Shown here piece after piece: positions 16,313 through 38,600 of a stretch of DNA of 64,000 bases. Each line of letters opens with the position of its first letter. Positions within the stretch are counted from its first letter, which is position 1. The DNA lies in NCBI RefSeq assembly GCF_900091515.1, contig NZ_LT607410.1, positions 4,960,001 through 5,024,000 of the forward strand, in the 5' to 3' direction. Both the position numbers and the translations under genes were made by a program. A model generated the notes under the pieces. It worked only from the letters and a program-made list of their open reading frames with translations, was not told the origin of the DNA and ran no database searches. The DNA comes from Micromonospora purpureochromogenes. GTDB taxonomy: Bacteria; Actinomycetota; Actinomycetes; Mycobacteriales; Micromonosporaceae.

Positions 16313-17215
16313 TCACACCTGCGCGACGGTCTTGAGGTAGTCGCCCACCTTCTGGCGGAACCGCTCCGGCTCCTCCAGGTGCGGCACGTGGCTGGAGTCG
16401 TCGAACAGCTCCCAGCGCGCGTCCGGGATGAGGTCGACGAAGGGCCGGACGGTGGCCGGGGTGGCCTCGTCGTGGCGGCCCGAGATGACCAGGGTGGGCA
16501 CCGCGATGTCGGCGAGACAGTCGGTGACGCCCCAGTCCCTCAGCGACCCGATGACGTGGAACTCGCTCGGTCCGTTCATCGCGAGGTAGACGGTCGGGTC
16601 GTTGTAGAGCTCGTAGAAGGAGGCCTGGTAGTCGCGCGGCCACGGGTCGAGCCGGCACAGGTGCCGGTCGTAGAAGACCTTGGTGGCCGCGTGGTACTCG
16701 TCGCTGTCGGTGGTGCCCGCCGCCTCGTGCCGGCGCAGCGTGTCGTCGACCCCGGCGGGCAGCGCGGCGCGCAGCTCCGCCATCGCCGCCAGCCACAACG
16801 GGTACGACGCCGGCGCGTCGGCGATGATCAGGCCCTTCAGGCCGGCCGGCGCCGCCGCCGCGTGCCTGGCTACCAGCAGGCCGCCCCAGGAGTGTCCTAA
16901 CAGGACGTAGTTGTCGGCGATCCCGAGGTGGCGCAGGAGGTTGTCCAACTCGTCGAGGAAGAGCTGGACGGTCCAGAAGTCGGCCGGCCGGCCCGGCAGG
17001 TGGCTGGAGCCCCCGTTGCCCAGCTGGTCGTAGTGGACGACGGGGGTGCCGCCGTCGGCGAACATCGAGAGGCTGGTCAGGTAGTCGTGGGTGCTGCCGG
17101 GGCCGCCGTGCACGACCACCAGCGCGGTCCGTTGCGGCGACAGCTCCCCCGTGACCCGGTACCAGGTCCGGAATTCGCCGAACGGCGCCGTCCCCTTGGT
17201 CGTCGGTGCGGTCAC
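16313..17215 (-). CDS. proline iminopeptidase-like aminopeptidase (VinJ-like)
   Basis: This 300-residue alpha/beta hydrolase of the prolyl aminopeptidase family has the HGGPG oxyanion motif, the nucleophile elbow GHSWGG with Ser109, ISGRHDEATP for the catalytic Asp and SSHVPHLEEPERF for the His. Beside an aminomutase, VinK-like transferase and ligase, its likely job is that of VinJ: removing the N-terminal masking amino acid from the full-length polyketide so that the freed amine can attack the thioester in macrolactam closure. The GTG start at 17215 overlaps the TAG of the upstream small gene by one base (TAGTG), so the pair should be translated together. No signal peptide is present, consistent with a cytoplasmic role. 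Confidence 0.85.
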   Translation of the reverse strand: MTAPTTKGTAPFGEFRTWYRVTGELSPQRTALVVVHGGPGSTHDYLTSLSMFADGGTPVVHYDQLGNGGSSHLPGRPADFWTVQLFLDELDNLLRHLGIADNYVLLGHSWGGLLVARHAAAAPAGLKGLIIADAPASYPLWLAAMAELRAALPAGVDDTLRRHEAAGTTDSDEYHAATKVFYDRHLCRLDPWPRDYQASFYELYNDPTVYLAMNGPSEFHVIGSLRDWGVTDCLADIAVPTLVISGRHDEATPATVRPFVDLIPDARWELFDDSSHVPHLEEPERFRQKVGDYLKTVAQV

Positions 17216-17517
17216 TAGACGCGGCGGCCGGTGACCGGGAAGGTGCCGAACATGCCGGGCTTGGCCTTGCCGGTCATGGTGTCGCCGTTGACGGTGACGG
17301 TGATCTTCATGGTCAGCGGGACCGGCTTGCGGCACTTGATCTTCCACGCGGCGACGTCGCCGACCATCTCGCCGTCGATGATGTCGGGGTCGATGACCTG
17401 GCCGTTGGCCCGGGCCTTGCCGATCAGCTTCTCGCCCTCCTCGGTCAGTTCGACCCAGAGGCTCTGCTTGCCGAGCGGGCTCTCGATGTCCAGCTGCCAG
17501 CTGCCGTCGGTGCTCAT
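17215..17517 (-). CDS. 100-residue beta-rich protein of unknown function
   Basis: I do not recognise a characterised family. The protein reads as alternating beta-strands: GSWQLDIESPLGKQSLWVEL, then EGEKLIGKARANG, then IIDGEMVGDVAAWKIKC, then LTMKITVTVNGDTMTGKAK, and ends GTFPVTGRRV. The repeated G-x-(L/M)-x-G hairpins suggest a small barrel of the lipocalin/calycin sort, and I recall similar short domains labelled hypothetical in many bacteria. It is the first gene of the loading-enzyme operon and its stop overlaps the aminopeptidase start, so it is made in step with the peptidase. A ligand-binding or chaperone role for peptidase or substrate is only a guess. Confidence 0.6.
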   Translation of the reverse strand: MSTDGSWQLDIESPLGKQSLWVELTEEGEKLIGKARANGQVIDPDIIDGEMVGDVAAWKIKCRKPVPLTMKITVTVNGDTMTGKAKPGMFGTFPVTGRRV

Positions 17518-17562
17518 CCGTTGCTCCCTATCGTGCGTCGGTCGCTTCCCGTGGCAGACACT

Positions 17563-17592
17563 ATGGATCGGGGCGGGCGGTCCATACCCCTA

Positions 17593-17606
<14 letters not shown>
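17563..17606 (-). promoter_or_regulatory. putative promoter/operator of the small protein-peptidase-ligase operon
   Basis: Read on the minus strand, two TAGGGG copies 10 bp apart (plus-strand CCCCTA at 17587-17592 and 17597-17602) run straight into TATGGACCGC. TATGGA (plus 17563-17568) and TCCATA (17581-17586) form an inverted repeat with a 12-bp spacer. The region overlaps the last codons of the PKS gene ending at 17593. TATGGA may be a -10 or part of an operator; the same TAGGGG...TATGGA pairing occurs at 62548-62617. Confidence 0.4.
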
Positions 17607-29612
<12,006 letters not shown>

Positions 29613-29616
<4 letters not shown>

Positions 29617-32600
29617 CGAGGGTCTCCCGTCATGAGGTCGTCGAGGTCCTGGTCGCCCAGCGCCATGCTGATCAGGTCGTCGGCGTCCATCTCGTCGATC
29701 GAGCGGCCGGTCCCGTCGTCCTCCGTGGCCGGGTCCGGCGTGGGGGCGAGCCCACCGAGTTCGAGCAGCCGGTCCAGCAGCCCGGCCTCCCGCAGCCGGC
29801 TCAGCGGGATGCCCTGGAGGACCTCCCGCACCCGGTCCTCGGGCAGCCCGTCGGCCGGCGCCGGGGCGAGCGCGGTGCCCAGTTCCGCGGCGAGGACCCG
29901 CGCGTTGGGGTGGTCGAAGATCAGCGTCGCGGGCAGCCGCAGGCCGGTGGCGGTGTTGAGCTGGTTACGGAACTCCACCGCGCTCAGCGAGTCGAAGCCG
30001 AGTTCCTGGAACGCCCGGTCCGGGTCGACGTCCTGCGGGCCGGCGTGCCCGAGGATCGCCGCCGCCTGGGTGAGCACGACGTCGAGCAGCGCGGCCTCGC
30101 GCTCGTCGGCCGGCAGCGCGGCGAGCCGCCGGGTCAGCGCCGCGGCGTCCGGTCCGGCCCCGCCACCGGCGCGCGCCGGTCGCCGCACCAGGCCGCGGAA
30201 GAGCAGCGGCAGGTCGGGTACGCCGGCCAGCGCCGCCAGGTCCAGCGCCACCGGTACGACCACCGCCGCGTCGGTGGCGGCGGCCGTGTCCAGCAGCGCG
30301 AGCCCCTCGGCGGGCGTGAGCGGGCGGACGCCGGTCCGCTCGACGCGGGCCCGGTCGCCGGCGGTGAGGTCGGCGGCCATCCCCGCGTCGCCGGCCCAGG
30401 CTCCCCAGGCGAGCGACTGGGCGGGCAGGCCGGCGGCCCGGCGGTGCGCGGCGAGCGCGTCGAGGCAGGCGTTGGCGGCGGCGTAGCTGCCCTGGCCCGG
30501 GTTGCCGACCACACCGGCGGCGGAGGAGAAGAGCACGAACGCGGTGAGCGGCAGGTCGGCGGTCAGCTCGTGCAGGTGCAGCGCCGCGTCCACCTTGGGG
30601 CGGAACACGACGTCGACGCGGTCCGGGGTGAGCGACCCGATCACCCCGTCGTCGAGCACCCCGGCGGAGTGCACGACCCCGGTGAGCGGGTGCGCCGGGT
30701 CGAGCCCGGCCAGCAGGGCCGCCACGGCGTCCCGGTCGCCCATGTCGCAGGCGGCGAGCCGGACGTCCGCGCCGAGCGCGGTCAGCTCGGCGACGAGGTC
30801 GTCCGCCCCGGCCGCCGCGGCGCCCCGCCGGCTGGTGAGCAGCAGCCGGCGTACGCCGTGCGTGGTGACCAGGTGCCGGGCGACGAGCCGGCCGAGCAGG
30901 CCGGTCGCGCCGGTGACCAGCACCGTCCCCTGCCCGGCGAACACGCTGGCCGCCGGGGCGTCCGGGGTGGCCGCGAGCCGGGCGAGCCGGGCGACGTGGA
31001 CGACGCCGGCGCGGACGGCGACCTGCGGTTCCCCCGTGGCGACGGCCAGGGCGAGCGCTGCCGGGTCGTCCGGGGCGTCGAGGTCGGCCAGGACGATCCG
31101 GTCGGGCTGCTCCGACTGCGCGGAGCGGACCAGCCCCCAGACGGCGGCGCCGGCCAGGTCGCCGGCCTCCTCGTCGGCCACCGCGACCGCCCCCCGGGTG
31201 ACCACCACCAGGCTGGACCGGGCGTTCCGGTCGTCGGCGAGCCAGGTCTGGACCCGTTCCAGGGCCCGGTGGGTCGCCCGGTGCACGGCGGCGGCGTCCC
31301 GGCCGGGCTCCGACCGCAGCACCACCACCTCGGGTACGTCCTCGCGGACGTCCTCCCACGCCGCCCAGCGCACCGGGGGCACGGCCACCGGTGCGGCGGG
31401 CTGCCAGGCCAGCCGGTACAGCGGTTCCGGCCGGCCGGCGGCGAGCTGGGCGGCGGAGAGTTCCCGCAGGGTGAGCGACTCCACCGAGGCGACCGGCAGA
31501 CCGGCGGCGTCGGCGATGTCGAGGCGCACCCCGTCGCCGGCCGGGGTGACCCGGACCCGGACGGTGGTGGCGTCGGGCACCGCGACGGTGACGCCGGCGA
31601 AGGCGAACGGCAGCCGGACCGGCCCGACCTGGCCGGCGTCGAGGCCGACCGCCTGGAGGCAGGCGTCGAGGAGGGCCGGATGCATCCGGTACCCGTCGTC
31701 GGCACCGTTCCCGGTCGGCAGGGCCACCTCGGCGTACACCTGCTCGCCGGCGGTCCACGCGGCGCGCAGCCCCTGGAACGCCGGCCCGTACGCCAGTCCG
31801 GCGGCGGCCTGGGCGGCGTACCGTCCGGTGAGGTCGACCGGGACGGCGCCCGGCGGCGGCCACGCGGCCAGGTCGACCGACGGCGGCCGGGTGGCCGGGG
31901 CGACGGCGCCGGTGGCGTGCCGGGTCCACGGCTGGTCCGGTCCGCCGTCCCGGGAGTGGACGGTGACCGCCCGGCCGCCCGCCTCGTCGGCCGCGCCGAG
32001 CAGCACCTGGACGATGACCCCGCCGCGGTCCGGTACGACCAGCGGCGCCTCGAGGACCAGTTCGGTGAGCCTGTCGCAGCCGAGCTGTCCGCCCGCGCTG
32101 AGCGCCAGTTCCACGAAACCGGTGCCCGGCAGAAGGATCGCGTCGCCCACCACGTGGTCGGCGAGCCAGGGCTGAGTGTGCACGGAGAGCCGTCCGGTGA
32201 GGACGATGCTGTCCGAGCCGGCGAGGGTGACGGCAGCGCCGAGCAGCGGGTGCCGGGCGACGTCGACCCCGACCGCGCCGAGGTCCCCGTCGGCGGTGCT
32301 GGTCCGCTGCCAGTACCGCTGCCGCTGGAACGGGTAGGTGGGTAGGTCGACGGCGCGGGTGGTCTGCGGGAGCAGCGCGGTCCAGTCGACGGTGGTGCCG
32401 GTGACGTGCAGCCTGGCCAGGGCGGTCAGGAATTGCCGCTGCTCGTCGTGTCCCCGTCGCAGGCTGGGCACCACGACCGCGTCGGTCACGATTCCCTCGA
32501 CGAGCGGGGTGAGCGCGGCGTCCGGACCCAGTTCCAGGAACGTCGTCGCTCCCGCCTCATGCAGGGAGGCGATGCCGTCGGCGAAGCGGACCGCCTCACG

Positions 32601-35600
32601 GACGTGCCGGACCCAGTAGTCGGGGTCGGTCAGCTCGCTGCTCGCCAGGGCACCGGTCAGGTTCGACACGACCGGAAGCTGCGGCTCGGCGTAGGTCAGC
32701 TCCGCGGCGACGGCCCGGAACTCGTCGAGCATCGGGTCCATCAACCCGCTGTGGAACGCGTGACTGACCCGCAGTCGGGTCGTCTTCCGCCCCAGCTTGG
32801 TGAAGTGCTCGGCCACGTGCAGCACGGCCGCTTCGGGGCCGGAGATGACCACCGACCGGGGACCGTTGACGGCCGCGATGTCCACACCAGCGCCTGCCGC
32901 CCCGCCGACGCCGTTGCCGTTGCCGTTGCCGTTGGAGGCCGATTCGTTTACGACATCAGCTCCAAGGGACCCGACCACCACACCCGAACCCGCCAGCGCC
33001 GCCTGCACCTCCTCCTCCGACGCCTGAATGGCCACCATCGCCCCACCGGCCGGCAACGCCTCCATCAACCGACCCCGCGCCGCCACCAGACGCGCCGCGT
33101 CCGCCAGCGACAACACCCCAGCCACATGCACGGCAGCCAACTCACCGATCGAGTGCCCGGCGACGAAGTCCGACCGCACACCCCACGACTCCACCAGCCG
33201 GAACAGAGCGACCTCAACCGCGAACAGCCCCGCCTGCGCGTAACCCGTCCGGCGGATCAGCTCCTCGTCATCACCCCAGATCACCTCACGCAACGGCCGA
33301 GCCAGGTGCACGTCCAGCTCCGCCACCACCGCGTCGAAGGCCGAGGCGAACACCGGGAACACCGCGTGCAGCGAGCGACCCATCCCCAGGCGCTGCGCAC
33401 CCTGACCGGTGAACAGCACCGCCAGCCGACCACCCGGCCGGGCCACGCCGGTGACCACACCGGGAGCGCCGGCGGCCAGGGCGGTCAGGCCGGCGGACAG
33501 TTCCGCCGCGTCCGCGCCGAGCACCACGGCCCGGTGGGCGAAGAGCGCCCGTCCGGTGGCGAGCGTCCGGCCCGCCGCCGGCACGTCGGCCGGGTCGATC
33601 CGGGCGGCGAGATCGGCCAGCCGTCCGGCGAGGTCGCGTACGGCGGTGTCGGACCGCGCCGACAGCAGCCAGGGCACCGGGCCGTCGACCGGTCGGGGCG
33701 TGGACGCGTCAGCGTCGGCGGGCACCTCCTCGATGATCACGTGGGCGTTGGTGCCGGAGAGTCCGAAGGAGGAGATGCCGGCCCGGCGCGGACGCCCGTT
33801 CGCCGGCCACTCGCGTGCCTCGGTCAGCAGCTCGACCGCGCCGGCGGACCAGTCGACCTGCGGCGAGCGCTCCTCGGCGTGCAGGGTGCGGGGCATCAGC
33901 CCGTGCCGCATCGCCAGGATCATCTTCATCACTCCGGCCACCCCGGCGGCGGCCTGGGTGTGGCCGACGTTCGACTTGACCGAACCCAGCCAGAGCGGCC
34001 GGTCCGCCGGACGGTCCTGCCCGTAGGTGGCGAGCAGCGCCTGCGCCTCGATCGGATCACCGAGGGTGGTGCCGGTGCCGTGCGCCTCGACCACGTCCAC
34101 CTCGGCGGCCGGCACCCGGGCCGCGGTGAGCGCCGCGCGGATGACCCGTTGCTGGGCGGGGCCGTTCGGCGCGGTCAGGCCGTTCGACGCGCCGTCGGAG
34201 TTGACCGCCGAGCCACGTACCACGGCGAGGACGGGGTGGCCGTGGCGGCGGGCGTCGGAGAGGCGTTCCACCAGCAGCAGGCCGGCGCCCTCGGAGAAGC
34301 CGGTGCCGTCGGCGCCCGCCCCGAAGGATTTGCACCGGCCGTCCGGGGCGAGCCCGCGCTGCCGGCTGAACTCGACGAAGGTGTCGGGGGTGGCCATCAC
34401 GGTCACCCCGCCGGCGAGCGCGAGCGTGCACTCCCCGGACCGCAGCGCCTGGGCGGCCAGGTGCAGCGCGACCAGCGAGGACGAGCAGGCGGTGTCGACG
34501 GTGACCGCCGGCCCCTCCAACCCGAAGGCGTACGCGACGCGGCCGGAGGCGATCGATCCGGTGTTCGTGTTGTCCTGGTAGTCGTGGTACATCACGCCGG
34601 CGAAGACGCCGGTGGAGCTGCCCTTGAGGCTGCCCGGGTCGATGCCGGCCCGCTCGAAGGTCTCCCAGGCGCACTCCAGCAGCAACCGCTGCTGCGGGTC
34701 CATCGCCACCGCCTCGTTCGGGCTGATGCCGAAGAAGCCGGCGTCGAACTCGGCGGCGTCGGCGAGGAAGCCGCCGGAACGGGAGTAGGTCCGCCCCTCG
34801 GCGCCCCGCTCCGGGTGGAAGATGCCGTCGACGTCCCAGCCCCGGTCGGCGGGGAAGTCGCTGATCGCGTCCACCCCGTCGGCGACCAGCCGCCACAGCT
34901 GCTCGGGTGAGCCGACGCCGCCGGGGAAGCGGCAGCTCATCGCGACGACGGCGATCGGTTCGTCGGCCGGCCGCGCCGCCGGGGCGTCGGTGGTCGGGGC
35001 CGCCTCGCCGGGGGTGAGCACCTCGTCGAGGTGCGCGGCCACGGCGAGAGCCGTGGGGTGGTCGAAGACCAGGGTGGCGGGCAGCCGCAGCCCGGTCACC
35101 GCGGTCAGCCGGTTGCGCAGTTCCACCGCCGACAGGGAGTCGAAGCCGAGGTCCTTGAACGCCTGGTCGGGCTGGACGGCGTCCACCGTGGCGTGGCCGA
35201 GCACGGCGGCGATCTCGACGCGTACCAGATCGAGGAGGGCCTCGCGGCGCTCGGACCCGGACCGGCCGGCGAGCCGGCGGCGCAGGTCGTGACCGCCGGC
35301 CGGCGCGGTCGCGCCGGCTCGCGCGACCGGCCGGGCCGGCGGGACGAGGCCGCGCAGGGCGGCCGGGAGGGGTTGACTGGCGGCTACCGCGCGCAGGGCC
35401 GGCAGGTCGAGCTTGACCGGCACCCGCAGCGGATCGGCGGCGTCGAGCGCCGCGGTGAACAGGGCCAGCCCTTCGGTGCGGGTGAGCGGGGGGAAGCCGT
35501 TGCGGCCCAGCCGGCGCAGCTCGGCCGCGGTGAGCCGGTCGCCCATCCCGTCGGCCGCCCACAGTCCCCAGGCCAGCGAGACGGCGGGCAGCCCGGCGGC

Positions 35601-38600
35601 GCGGCGGTGCGCGGCCAGGGCGTCGAGGAAGACGTTCGCGGCGGCGTAGCCGCTCTGGCCGGGCGCGCCGAGCACCCCGGCCGCCGACGAGAAGAGCACG
35701 AACATCCGCAGGTCACGGGCGAGTTCGTGCAGGTGCCAGGCGGCGGTCGCCTTGGGGGCGAGAACGGCGTCGACCCGCTCGGGGGTGAGCGCGGCGAGAA
35801 CGCCGTCGTCGAGCACTCCGGCAGCGTGCACCACCCCGGTCAGCGGACGGGCGGCGGGCACGCTGGCCAGCAGCCGGGTCAGCGCGTCCCGATCGGCGAC
35901 GTCGCAGGCGGCGACGGTGACGTCGCCACCCAGGTCGGCCAGCTCCGCGACCAGGTCGCGGGCGCCGGGCACGTCGATGCCGCGCCGGCTGGTCAGCAGC
36001 AGGTGCCGGACGCCCAGCTCGGTGACGAGGTGCCGGGCGACCAGCGCGCCGAGGCCGCCGGTGCCGCCGGTGACCAGGACGGTGCCGTGCTCGTGCGGCG
36101 CGGCCGGGGTCACGGCCTCCGCCGCGCGGACCAGCCGCGGCACGCGGATCTCGCCGCCGCGCAGCGCCGCCTCCGGCTCGCCGCAGGCCAGCGCCGCGGG
36201 CAGGCAGCGACCCGATTCGACGGTACGGTCGACGTCCAGCAGCGCGAACCGGCCCGGATGCTCGGCCTCCGCCGCCCGGACCAGGCCCCACAGGGGCGCG
36301 GTGGCGAGGTCCACCTCGCCGGCGGCCACCGGTACGGCCGCCGTGGTGACCAGCACCAGTCGGGCCGCGCCGAAGCGGGCGTCGGCGATCCAGTCCTGGG
36401 TCAGCCGCAACGTCCACGCCACCGCCGCGCGCAGTCGCGCCGGCACGTCGTCTCCGGTGAACGACGGCACGGTGACCAGCACCCGGTCGGGCAGCGGGGC
36501 ACCCGCGTCGACGGCATCGGCGAGCGCGGCGAGGTCGAGGTGGGCCGGCAGCTCCGCCGCGCCCGCCGGTGGCGTACCGACCAGCACGACCGACCCGGTC
36601 CCGGCCGGCGGGGCGGGCGTGGTCAGCGGCGCCCAGTCGAGCCGGTACATCGCCTCGGGCCGGGCGCCGGGGTCGAGCTGGTCGACGCTGACCGCGCGGT
36701 AGTCCAGCGAGTCGACGGTGAGCACCGGCTGCCCCGCCGCGTCGGCCACCGTGACGGTGGCGCTGCGGGGGCCGCGGCGGGTGATGCGTACCCGCAGCGC
36801 GGTCGCGCCGGCGGCGTGCAGGGACACCCCGCTCCAGGAGAAGGGCAGCAACGCGTCCCCGGTCGACGGGTCGGCGGCGTCGCGGTCGGCGGCGTCGAGC
36901 AGGGCGGCGTGCAGGCCGGCGTCGAGCAGCGCGGGGTGCAGGCTGAAGCGGGCGGCGTCCGGCTGGGCCGGCTCGGGGAGCACGACCTCGGCGTACACCT
37001 CGTCGCCGTGCCGCCAGGCCGCCCGCAGGCCCTGGAACGTCGGCCCGTACGCGTAGCCGTCGGCGAGCAGCCGCCGGTAGCCGTCGTCCACCGGAAGCGG
37101 GCTCGCGCCGGCCGGCGGCCAGGCGTCCAGCGGCGCGCCCGGTGCGGGTACGGACGCCGAGAGCAGCCCGGTGGCGTGTGCCGTCCAGGCGTTGTCCTCG
37201 GCGTCGTCCCCGGAGTAGACGGCGACGGTACGGTTGCCGGCCTCGTCGGCCCCGCCGACGACCACCCGCAGCACGACCGCCGCGCGGTCGGGCAGCGGCA
37301 GCGGCGCCTGGAGGGTCAGCTCGACCAGGTGCGGGCAGCCGACCCGGTCACCGGCGTGCACGGCCAGGTCGACCAGGGCGGCGCCGGGCAGCAGCACCGT
37401 CCCGGCGACGGCGTGGTCGGCGAGCCACGGGTGGGTGGCGAGCGAGACCCGTCCGGTCAGCACCACCTCGCCGGAGTCCGGTACGACCACCTCGGCGCCG
37501 AGCAGCGGGTGGCGCAGCGCGGCCAGGCCGGCGGCGACCACCTCGCCGTCGCCCGCCCCGGCCCACGCGTCGGCCCAGTACTCCCGCGCGTCGGCCCAGT
37601 AGCGCTGCCGCTGGAACGGGTAGGTGGGCAGCTCGACGCGGGTGCCGGTGAGCAGTGCGGTCCAGTCGACGGTGGTGCCGGTGACGTGCAGCCTGGCCAG
37701 GGCGGTCAGGGCTTGCCGGTGCTCGTCGTGTCCCCGGCGCAGGGTGGGGATCGTCGTGGCGTCGTCGGGAAGGATGCCCTGGATCATCGGGGTGAGCGCG
37801 GCGTCCGGACCGAGTTCCAGGAACGTGGTCGCTCCCACCTGGTGCAGGGCGGTGATGCCGTCGGCGAAGCGGACCGCCTCCCGGACGTGACGCACCCAGT
37901 AGTCCGGGTCGGTCAGCTCACTGCTCGCCAGGGCGCCGGTCAGGTTCGACACGACCGGGAACAGCGGCTCGGCGTAGGTCAGCTCCGCGGCGACGGCCCG
38001 GAACTCGTCGAGCATCGGGTCCATCAGTTGGCTGTGGAACGCGTGGCTGACCCGGAGGCGGGTCGTTTTTCGTCCCAGCTTGGCGAAGTGCTCGGCCATG
38101 TGCAGCACGGCCGCTTCGGGGCCGGAGATGACCACCGACCGGGGGCCGTTGACGGCGGCGATGTCCACACTGGCGGCACCTGCGGTCCGACTGATGCCGT
38201 CACCAATGCCGAAGCCGTTGGCCGCGCCCCGACCAGCGCCAGTGCCGTCGCCGTTGTCGGTGGCGGTGTCGGTGGCGGTTGAGTCGTTTACGACATCAGC
38301 TCCAAAGGACCCGACCACCACACCCGGACCCGCCAGCGCCGCCCGCACCTCCTCCTCCGACGCCTGAATGGCCACCATCGCCCCACCCGCCGGCAACGCC
38401 TGCATCAACCGACCCCGCGCCGCCACCAACCTTGCGGCGTCCGCCAGCGACAGCACTCCGGCCACGTGCACGGCAGCAAGCTCACCGATCGAATGCCCCG
38501 CCACGAAGTCCGGCCGCACACCCCACGACTCCACCAGCCGGAACAGGGCCACCTCAACCGCGAACAACCCCGCCTGCGCGTAACCCGTCCGGCCGATCAG

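Noticed and set aside
32090..32160. Asp in place of Gly in the DH motif ([10 protein letters not shown]) of unit 6, and likewise [10 protein letters not shown] in unit 8
   Set aside because: The catalytic His, the Pro and the distant Asp motif are intact, and this position varies in active DH domains, so I do not call these domains inactive.
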